Part shown: positions 1-5,799 of the stretch, one piece after another
Numbering within the stretch: position 1 is the stretch's first letter
Layout: every line of letters starts with the position of its first letter
Assembly (NCBI GenBank): GCA_024684155.1
Contig: JAIKXK010000076.1
Span: 1 to 5,799 of the forward strand
Length of the DNA stretch: 5,799 bases
DNA from: Lachnospiraceae bacterium
Lineage (GTDB): Bacteria > Bacillota > Clostridia > Lachnospirales > Lachnospiraceae
Reading direction: 5' to 3'
Notes under the pieces: model-generated
Seen by the model: only the letters and a program-made list of their open reading frames with translations
Told to the model about the DNA's origin: nothing
Database searches by the model: none
Translations under genes and position numbers: made by a program

Positions 1-1056
1 AGAGGTCATACCATGCTTATCCACTACAATTACAGATAAAACATTATTTCCTTCCGGAACTAAAATAGGTTCTGTATACTTATAGGAATTTGTTGTTGGC
101 ATACTTCCGTCCCAGGTATAGTAAATAGAAGCATCTTCTGTGGGTGAAGTAATGGTAATATAGGTTTCTCTTGTTAATCTTCCTCCGGTAGGACTTAAGG
201 AAGCTTCCTCTGGTGCTACATATGTAATTTCATAAGTTTCAGTAGCTACAACCCCTGTTTTTCCGGAAATATCTATACATACAGCATTTACAATGGTTGT
301 TCCCTGCTTTGTAATTGAAATTGCATCCTCATATAAGGTTCCATTATGAACAGAAGGTTCCGTTCCATCTAAGGTATAATAAATGAAAAAGCCATCTTTT
401 CCGCTTAGCACTAATTCAATATCATCGTTATAAGTACCACCTTTTAAAGAAAACTGTGGTCCTGGTATTCCATACTGATTCACAATTTCTTCCTGTTCGT
501 CAGTTAAGTCCCACTCTAACATTTCATCTAGAGAAGAATAATTTCCCATTTTCTCATATAGCATACATAAGAGTAAAATAACATTTTCATTTTTAGGATT
601 CAGTTCATAGGCTTTTAAATAAGAGGCCTCTGCTTCTTCATAATACTTACTTGCCTGTTGTGCCTTACCTAAACTAATATAAACGCTATAATCTGCTTTC
701 TTATCCAAAGCCTTATTGTAAAAAGAAATAGCAGATGTATAATCTTTATTTTTATACGCAAGATTTCCCTGATTCGTATAATAATTATAAGAATGGGTAT
801 ATAAGAAACCTCCAAATACTGCCAATAATACCAGTACTACACAAATGGATAGCATAATTATCCAGCGTTTATTAATATGCTTTTCAATTTCTTTTTTTTC
901 TTCAGGTGCAACTCTTTTTTTTGTGCTGTCCAGCATTGACGGAAGTACATCATCTTCTAAAACATTAAAATCTGGCACAATCTGCATAGCACTTCCGCAA
1001 TGATTGCAATATAAACTACCATCTTCTATTTCAGTATTGCAAAACGGACATTTCAT
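1..1056 (-). CDS. Zinc-ribbon, single-TM, TPR and chitobiase-C-terminal-like membrane protein (partial, 3' end outside window)
   Basis: The frame is open for 352 codons from an ATG at 1054-1056 to the window edge, so the C-terminus is missing. The start is supported by a strong AGGAGAG site (1063-1069) placed just before it. Domains in order: a zinc ribbon at residues 3-20 (CPFC then CNHC, with Cys3, Cys6, Cys17 and Cys20); a charged linker; one hydrophobic helix at about 65-86, preceded by KHINKRW, which predicts the N-terminus inside and the rest outside; two TPR-like repeats at about 91-157 (GNLAYKNKDYTSAISFYNKA, then a second ending in AYELNPKN); and two beta domains at about 199-280 and 284-352. 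Each beta domain carries the YYTxDGxxP motif (YYTLDGTEP, YYTWDGSMP) typical of chitobiase/hexosaminidase C-terminal or FN3-associated domains. The function is unknown. The architecture suggests a cytosolic metal-binding sensor tied to an extracytoplasmic binding region, but that is inference. It lies 18 bases downstream of fhs and is probably co-transcribed with it. Confidence 0.85.
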   Translation of the reverse strand, partial: MKCPFCNTEIEDGSLYCNHCGSAMQIVPDFNVLEDDVLPSMLDSTKKRVAPEEKKEIEKHINKRWIIMLSICVVLVLLAVFGGFLYTHSYNYYTNQGNLAYKNKDYTSAISFYNKALDKKADYSVYISLGKAQQASKYYEEAEASYLKAYELNPKNENVILLLCMLYEKMGNYSSLDEMLEWDLTDEQEEIVNQYGIPGPQFSLKGGTYNDDIELVLSGKDGFFIYYTLDGTEPSVHNGTLYEDAISITKQGTTIVNAVCIDISGKTGVVATETYEITYVAPEEASLSPTGGRLTRETYITITSPTEDASIYYTWDGSMPTTNSYKYTEPILVPEGNNVLSVIVVDKHGMTS

Positions 1057-1074
1057 ATACAACTCTCCTAAAAA

Positions 1075-2745
1075 TTAAAATAATCCAGTAATTACTCCAT
1101 TGGAATCTACATCAATTCTGTGAGCAGCAGGTGATTTTGGAAGTCCTGGCATGGTCATAATAGAACCAAGTACACAAACAACAAATCCTGCTCCTGCGGA
1201 AGGATAAACCTCACGGACAGTAACATTGAAATCACTTGGTCGACCAAGTTTCTTCGCATCATCTGATAAAGAATACTGTGTTTTTGCCATGCAAACAGGA
1301 CAATTGCCCATGCCAAGTGACTCTAATTTATCAAGACTTCTAAGGGCAGCAGGTGAATATTCTACTCCTTTAGCACCATAGATTTCTTTTGCTACACATT
1401 CTATTTTTTCTTTTAAGCTTAAAGAATCTTCATATAGAGGTTTAAAATGAGACTCTTTATTTTCAAGTACATCAAGCACCTTCTCAGCTAAGGCAATTCC
1501 GCCTTCACCACCCTTTTCCCATACTTCAGAAAGAGCAAATTCACAACCTCTTTCTTCACAGAAATGGCGAACAAATTCTGTTTCAGCATCCGTATCTGTC
1601 ACAAAGGAATTTAAGGTAACTACAATTGGTACATTGTATTTTTGTAAGTTTTCGATGTGCTTTTCAAGGTTTACAATTCCTTTTTCTAAAGCAGTTAAGT
1701 TTTCTTTTGAAAGTTCATCTTTTGCCACACCACCGTTATACTTTAAGGCACGGATCGTAGCAACTAATACAACTGCATCAGGAGTTAAGCCTGACATACG
1801 ACATTTAATATCAAAAAACTTTTCAGCACCTAAGTCTGCACCAAATCCTGCTTCTGTAACCACGATATCTGCTAATTTCATAGCTGCCTTTGTGGCACGA
1901 ACAGAGTTACATCCATGAGCAATATTAGCAAAAGGACCACCATGAATTAAAGCTGGTGTATGTTCTAATGTTTGAATTAGGTTTGGAGCAAAAGCATCCT
2001 TAAGTAATGCCATCATCGCTCCAACTGCCTGTAAATCAGAAGCTGTTACAGGTTCACCTTTAAAGTTATAAGCAACAATGATTTTTCCAAGACGTTCTCT
2101 TAAATCATCAAGATCCGTTGCCAAACAAAAGATTGCCATAATTTCAGAAGCTACTGTAATAACAAAATGGTCTTCTCGAACCATTCCATCCGCTTTTGCA
2201 CCAAGTCCAACAACGACGTTACGAAGTGCTCTATCATTCATATCTTCACATCGTTTCCATACAATCTGTCTTGGGTCAATTTCTAACTCATTTCCTTGTT
2301 GAATATGATTATCCAGAAGTGCCGCAAGTAAATTATTTGCTGACGTAATGGCATGAAAATCGCCTGTAAAATGTAAGTTTAAATCTTCCATAGGAACTAC
2401 CTGGGCAAAACCACCACCAGCAGCACCACCCTTGATACCAAAACAAGGTCCCAAAGAAGGCTCACGTAAAGCCAGGATGGCTTTTTTGTTCATCTTTCCA
2501 AAGGCCTGGCCTAAACCAACGGAGGTTGTGGTTTTTCCTTCTCCTGCAGGGGTAGGGTTAATTGCTGTAACTAAGACTAATTTACCATCTTTATTATTCT
2601 TAGTTTTTTCCATTAAGTCTTCCGAAAGTTTTGCTTTGTACTTTCCGTACAATTCCAAATCATCCGCCTCAATGTTTAAGCTTTTTGCTACTTCTGTAAT
2701 GGGAAGCATTACCGCATCCTGTGCGATTTCAATGTCACTTTTCAT
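1075..2745 (-). CDS. fhs: Formate-tetrahydrofolate ligase (10-formyl-THF synthetase)
   Basis: This cytosolic enzyme joins formate to tetrahydrofolate using ATP, giving 10-formyl-THF, ADP and phosphate. It supplies one-carbon units for purine and formyl-Met synthesis and, in acetogens, the methyl branch of the Wood-Ljungdahl pathway. At 556 aa it has the full family length. Visible motifs are the ATP loop PTPAGEGKTT (residues 64-73, Lys71), the REPSLGP segment at 94-100, the first family signature GIKGGAAGGGF (103-113), and the second signature VATIRALKYNGG (328-339). Arg94, Glu95, Phe381 and Trp409 align, with a constant offset of three, to the residues I recall as active-site and folate-stacking positions in the Moorella enzyme. 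The N-terminus (MKSDIEIAQDAVMLPI) is typical, and AAGGAGA (2755-2761) precedes the ATG, which supports the start. It follows ftsK by 30 bases with no visible terminator, so co-transcription is likely. Whether it serves acetogenesis or only biosynthesis cannot be told from this window. Confidence 0.98.
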   Translation of the reverse strand: MKSDIEIAQDAVMLPITEVAKSLNIEADDLELYGKYKAKLSEDLMEKTKNNKDGKLVLVTAINPTPAGEGKTTTSVGLGQAFGKMNKKAILALREPSLGPCFGIKGGAAGGGFAQVVPMEDLNLHFTGDFHAITSANNLLAALLDNHIQQGNELEIDPRQIVWKRCEDMNDRALRNVVVGLGAKADGMVREDHFVITVASEIMAIFCLATDLDDLRERLGKIIVAYNFKGEPVTASDLQAVGAMMALLKDAFAPNLIQTLEHTPALIHGGPFANIAHGCNSVRATKAAMKLADIVVTEAGFGADLGAEKFFDIKCRMSGLTPDAVVLVATIRALKYNGGVAKDELSKENLTALEKGIVNLEKHIENLQKYNVPIVVTLNSFVTDTDAETEFVRHFCEERGCEFALSEVWEKGGEGGIALAEKVLDVLENKESHFKPLYEDSLSLKEKIECVAKEIYGAKGVEYSPAALRSLDKLESLGMGNCPVCMAKTQYSLSDDAKKLGRPSDFNVTVREVYPSAGAGFVVCVLGSIMTMPGLPKSPAAHRIDVDSNGVITGLF

Positions 2746-2775
2746 GATGTGTTGTCTCCTTTTTTCTTACTACAA

Positions 2776-5487
2776 TTACATACCTGAAACCATATCATTT
2801 AACTGGTCCATTGTAATCAAAACCTTTCTTGGCTTTGTACCCTCCTCCGGACCAACAATTCCAGCATCTTCTAACTGATCCATAATTCTTGCAGCCCGGT
2901 TAAATCCTATTTTGAAATTTCTTTGTAACATTCCAATAGAACCTTTTTCTTTTTCAATAATAAGTTTTGCTGCATCTGCAAAATATGTATCTTTATCATC
3001 TCCGTCGGCATCAGATGAAAAACCACCGACAGAGGAATCGGAACTAACCGAAGATTCAATTTTATTTTGGATGGAATCATCGTAAGTAGATTCTCCCATA
3101 TGATCTTTTATGAAATTAACAACCTTTGATACTTCTCCATCAGAAACAAAGGCACCCTGTACACGAAGAGGTTTTGTAAAGCCTTGAGGATAGTAAAGCA
3201 TATCACCCTTACCTAGTAATTTTTCTGCTCCTACCATATCTAAAATAGTACGGGAATCCACGCCGGAAGTAACCGCAAAGGCTACACGAGAAGGCATATT
3301 AGCTTTAATTAACCCCGTAATAACATTAACAGAAGGTCTTTGTGTAGCAATGATTAAGTGAATGCCTGCAGCTCGTGCTAACTGTGCCAATCGGCAAATT
3401 GCTTCTTCTACTTCCTTCGAAGAAACCATCATAAGGTCTGCTAACTCGTCTACAATTACAACAATCTGTGGCATCTTTTCTGCATCAACTACATCACCAT
3501 TTGCAAGAGTAATTTGTCCACGTTTAATTTTGGCGTTATAACCTGCCATATCACGAACACCTGCATCTGCAAATTTCTGATAACGATCTGTCATTTCACT
3601 AACAGCCCAATGGAGTGCGCCTGCAGCCTTTTTCGGATCAGTAACTACTGGAATTAACAAATGTGGAATTCCGTTGTATACAGAAAGCTCAACCACCTTA
3701 GGATCAATCATAATTAACTTTACATCCTCAGGAGAAGCCTTATATAAAATACTCATAATAATGGTATTAATACAAACAGATTTACCTGAACCTGTAGAAC
3801 CTGCAATAAGTAAATGTGGCATCTTTGCAATATCTGAAATAATAATATTTCCACCAATATCTCGACCTGCAGCAAAAGCAATTTTAGATTTTGCCTTTTT
3901 AAATTCATTGGATTCCATTAATTCACGAATGGAAACCATCACTGCTTCTTTATTTGGAACCTCAATACCAACTGCAGATTTACCAGGAATAGGAGCCTCA
4001 ATTCGAATATCTGTAGCCGCTAAATTCAGTTTTATATCATCTGCTAAATTTGTGATTCTTGAAACCTTTACCCCGGTTTCTGGTTGAAGTTCATATCTAG
4101 TAACTGCCGGGCCACAACTTACATCTGTAACTGTAACATTTACTCCAAAGTTTCTTAAGGTATCTTCTAACTTTGCAGCAGTTTCCTGTAATAATTCTCT
4201 TGTATTTCCACTTCCACCACCCTTAGGAACATTTAATAAATCAACCGTTGGGAAGACATATTCTTTTTTCGTTTCTGTCTTCTTTGTAGAAATCTCATCT
4301 GATACCTTATCAGCTTCTAACTTCGTTTCTGCTCTTGATTCCTTTGTTGCTCTAGGACGAGAAGCCAAATTTGAAGAGTTCATGGAAACTGCTTCACTCT
4401 GTGAAACATCTGGAGTTTCATCTACTGTCTTAATGTCCTCTACAATAGGTTCAGACAAAACATCTACAGGGGATGCTGCTTTTTCTTCAAAATATGTCTT
4501 TTCTTCAGACATATGAATATTTGGTGCCTGGGAAGTCTTTTCTTCTTCCATTTCCTGATGAATGACACTCTTTGATGCAGTATTTGATCTTAGAGGTACT
4601 CGATTCACTTCTTCGACTTCCTTTGCAGAGTCGTAAATATTAATATTTAACTCATTCATGTCATCAGAAGCAGTATTTTTTTCTTCTAGCTTTGTATCAA
4701 AGGTAACTCCAGAAGCTTTCAGCTCTACACGTGGCTTTTTTTCTTCCATTTGAGCAATGCGTTTTGCCTCTCTTTGACGCTCTTCTTTTTCTCTTTGAAT
4801 TTCTTCACGTCTCAGTTCTCTTTGTTTTTGTTTTTCTTTTCTTCGCATTTCATTGCGAATTTTTTGATGTTTTGATTTATTCTCCAAAAACTTAAAAGCT
4901 GATTTTTCTGTAATAAGTACAATAGAAATAATCATACCAATAACATCAATAACATAGGCTCCCACCAGTCCGAAGCCATTTACCAGCATGTATGCCAGAC
5001 CACCTCCAAAGAAGCCGCCTCCGCTTTTATTCTCAAATCCATAAGCATAAGCTAGCGTTGGTGCAATTACATTATCTTTTCGAATTAGCAAGTCCATAAA
5101 GGTAATTAAAAACAAAAACAAAAAGCCTACAGAAACTACCTTTGCTACTGCCACTTGATTTTCTTTATTAGATACCAAAAAGAAAACACAAAATACAAGA
5201 GCAAATGGAAACATATAGGAAAGTACACCAAAAAGGCCAAAGAAAAATCGACTGACGCTATCGCCAATAATTCCTCCAAAGCCTAAATCTCCTAGAAATA
5301 GTAAAATACTAACAGCTAAAGTTACCCATAAAATAACCTCAGAAGATACTACACTATTCGTAGCCTGCACTTCTACATTTTTCTTTAAGGCACTCTTTCC
5401 CTGTTGTTTTTTTGCCTGTGACTTCTTAGTTGTATTTGTTTTCTTTTTTGTTGTATTACTCTTTTTCCCTTTCGCTTGGGTTGCCAT
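2776..5487 (-). CDS. ftsK: FtsK/SpoIIIE-family DNA translocase
   Basis: This septum-anchored, ATP-driven double-stranded DNA pump clears or segregates chromosomes at division, and in spore formers moves DNA into the forespore. A Lys/Thr/Gln-rich cytosolic N-terminus (1-45) is followed by about four membrane segments (roughly 48-68, 80-105, 113-134, 165-193). Next come a very charged Arg/Lys/Glu stretch (203-250) and a long low-complexity linker to about 410. The motor follows: an alpha domain (about 411-530), Walker A GSTGSGKS (563-570, Lys569), Walker B IVVIVDELADL (675-685, Asp680/Glu681) and the ATQRP motif (714-718). A Ser/Asp-rich spacer (about 808-832) leads to the gamma winged helix (about 833-893), which holds the DNA-reading segment IGFNRAARIMDQLEDAGIVG. 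The protein is longer than B. subtilis SpoIIIE (about 790 aa), mainly because of the linker. The ATG is preceded by AAGGAAGA (5494-5501), a moderate ribosome site. Sequence alone does not separate a vegetative FtsK/SftA-type role from a sporulation SpoIIIE role; the membrane anchor argues against soluble SftA. Confidence 0.97.
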   Translation of the reverse strand: MATQAKGKKSNTTKKKTNTTKKSQAKKQQGKSALKKNVEVQATNSVVSSEVILWVTLAVSILLFLGDLGFGGIIGDSVSRFFFGLFGVLSYMFPFALVFCVFFLVSNKENQVAVAKVVSVGFLFLFLITFMDLLIRKDNVIAPTLAYAYGFENKSGGGFFGGGLAYMLVNGFGLVGAYVIDVIGMIISIVLITEKSAFKFLENKSKHQKIRNEMRRKEKQKQRELRREEIQREKEERQREAKRIAQMEEKKPRVELKASGVTFDTKLEEKNTASDDMNELNINIYDSAKEVEEVNRVPLRSNTASKSVIHQEMEEEKTSQAPNIHMSEEKTYFEEKAASPVDVLSEPIVEDIKTVDETPDVSQSEAVSMNSSNLASRPRATKESRAETKLEADKVSDEISTKKTETKKEYVFPTVDLLNVPKGGGSGNTRELLQETAAKLEDTLRNFGVNVTVTDVSCGPAVTRYELQPETGVKVSRITNLADDIKLNLAATDIRIEAPIPGKSAVGIEVPNKEAVMVSIRELMESNEFKKAKSKIAFAAGRDIGGNIIISDIAKMPHLLIAGSTGSGKSVCINTIIMSILYKASPEDVKLIMIDPKVVELSVYNGIPHLLIPVVTDPKKAAGALHWAVSEMTDRYQKFADAGVRDMAGYNAKIKRGQITLANGDVVDAEKMPQIVVIVDELADLMMVSSKEVEEAICRLAQLARAAGIHLIIATQRPSVNVITGLIKANMPSRVAFAVTSGVDSRTILDMVGAEKLLGKGDMLYYPQGFTKPLRVQGAFVSDGEVSKVVNFIKDHMGESTYDDSIQNKIESSVSSDSSVGGFSSDADGDDKDTYFADAAKLIIEKEKGSIGMLQRNFKIGFNRAARIMDQLEDAGIVGPEEGTKPRKVLITMDQLNDMVSGM

Positions 5488-5641
5488 GAAAAATCTTCCT
5501 TATCTTTAAAATTTACGTTTGGCCATATCATCCCAAAATAGCAAACTTTACCGTGACTAATATATCATAATTTATAAGAAAAGTCATTATATAAAACACC
5601 AAATATTGTATTTCCATCACCAGAAAGCAACTATATATCGC
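5488..5641. other. AT-rich intergenic region upstream of ftsK
   Basis: This non-coding gap lies between the terminator of the glgA-like gene and the ftsK start. It holds a probable sigma-A-type promoter and the ftsK ribosome site, leaving a leader of about 65 bases. I see no riboswitch fold, no long inverted repeat and no open frame with a ribosome site. Confidence 0.7.
5559..5587 (-). promoter_or_regulatory. Candidate sigma-A-type promoter for ftsK (and probably fhs and the downstream gene)
   Basis: Read on the minus strand, ATGACT (5582-5587) matches the -35 consensus TTGACA at four of six positions. After a 17-base spacer, TATATT (5559-5564) matches the -10 consensus at five of six. Transcription would begin near 5552, giving a leader of about 65 bases before the ftsK ATG. 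The region is so AT-rich that other -10-like hexamers occur, for example TATAAT within 5587-5593, but that one lacks a good -35 at the right distance. This is inference from consensus matching only. Confidence 0.4.
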
Positions 5642-5672
5642 AAAAAAAGAGGTTGCCTAAGCAACCCCTTTT
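5642..5672 (-). terminator. Rho-independent terminator after the glgA-like gene
   Basis: On the minus strand, GGGGTTGC (5661-5668) pairs with GCAACCTC (5649-5656) around a TTAG loop, forming an eight-pair stem with one G-U pair. A run of seven T (5642-5648) follows directly. The hairpin starts 11 bases after the stop codon of the upstream gene. Flanking A/T bases can extend the stem. On the plus strand the same hairpin has an A-C mismatch and an interrupted T tract, so the minus strand is the likely working direction, and it isolates ftsK from upstream transcription. Confidence 0.88.
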
Positions 5673-5679
5673 ATTTCCA

Positions 5680-5799
5680 TTAAAATCCAATCAGGTATTT
5701 ATATAATCCTTCATACTGGAACTTGGATGCAGACCAGGAATAATCTTTTTGCATTCCTCTTTCTACCATTTTATTCCACTGAGCTTTTTTCTCAAAATA
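5680..5799 (-). CDS. glgA: C-terminal end of a probable glycogen synthase (partial, 5' part outside window)
   Basis: Only the last 39 codons and the TAA stop (5680-5682) are inside the window; the frame is open to the right edge. The visible peptide includes WNKMVERGMQKDYSWSASKF followed by QYEGLYKYLIGF. This fits the C-terminal pattern of bacterial ADP-glucose glycogen synthases and related GT5 enzymes (W..M..rgM..DfSW..Sa..Y..LY..L), where the final helix folds back on the N-terminal Rossmann domain. Such enzymes extend alpha-1,4-glucan chains in the cytosol. The catalytic regions are not visible, so the call rests on the tail alone, and another glycosyltransferase of similar fold is possible. 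A strong terminator follows, so the gene ends its transcription unit before ftsK. Confidence 0.6.
   Translation of the reverse strand, partial: YFEKKAQWNKMVERGMQKDYSWSASKFQYEGLYKYLIGF

Noticed and set aside
1634..1918. Plus-strand open frame of 94 codons
   Set aside because: It lies wholly antisense within fhs, has no recognisable domain, and its composition is that of a reverse-frame shadow of a strongly conserved gene.
2078..2302. Plus-strand open frame of 74 codons
   Set aside because: It is antisense within fhs, Ser/Arg/Thr-rich low-information sequence, and shows no family resemblance.
2432..2878. Plus-strand open frame of 148 codons spanning the fhs-ftsK junction
   Set aside because: It overlaps the conserved start of fhs and the end of ftsK on the opposite strand; both of those proteins are unmistakable, and this frame has no recognisable motif.
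2530..3295. Near matches to the SpoIIIE-type polar motif GAGAAGGG (GAGAAGGA near 2540 on the minus strand, GAGAAGGC near 3288 on the plus strand)
   Set aside because: Neither matches all eight bases, and both lie inside coding sequence, so they are not evidence for a translocation-guiding site.
3674..4087. Plus-strand open frame of 137 codons
   Set aside because: It is antisense to the FtsK motor region around Walker A and matches no protein type I recognise.
5596..5622. Short repeated CACC-type words in the ftsK upstream region that might be an operator
   Set aside because: The words do not form a convincing inverted or evenly spaced direct repeat, and the match is short enough to be chance in AT-rich DNA.

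Overview
The window is AT-rich, with A/T-heavy codon choice and strong purine-rich Shine-Dalgarno sites. The protein content fits a low-GC Clostridia-type Firmicute. The zinc-ribbon/chitobiase-type protein and the style of the formate-tetrahydrofolate ligase suggest a Lachnospiraceae-like gut anaerobe. That placement is an inference from protein flavour, not a search result.

Every gene lies on the minus strand, so the biological order runs from high to low coordinates. At 5680-5799 is the last 39 codons of a gene that resembles the C-terminus of glycogen synthase (GlgA), followed at once by a good Rho-independent terminator (5642-5672). Next comes a short AT-rich intergenic stretch (5488-5641) with a plausible sigma-A-type promoter. 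It leads into a complete FtsK/SpoIIIE DNA translocase gene (2776-5487, 903 aa). After a 30-base gap comes a complete formate-tetrahydrofolate ligase gene, fhs (1075-2745, 556 aa). After a further 18-base gap comes an unnamed membrane protein gene (1056 down to base 1, 352 codons visible). It has an N-terminal zinc ribbon, one transmembrane helix, TPR-like repeats and at least two chitobiase/FN3-associated-type beta domains, and it runs off the window edge.

The tight spacing, shared direction and absence of visible terminators between ftsK, fhs and the zinc-ribbon gene suggest one transcription unit starting from the promoter upstream of ftsK. The three products act in different processes: chromosome segregation at the septum, cytosolic one-carbon metabolism, and a probable cell-surface or sensing role. 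The linkage therefore looks like a housekeeping operon of convenience rather than a pathway. I see no mobile element, CRISPR array, tRNA, rRNA, riboswitch or defence system. The only clearly under-described item is the multidomain zinc-ribbon membrane protein.
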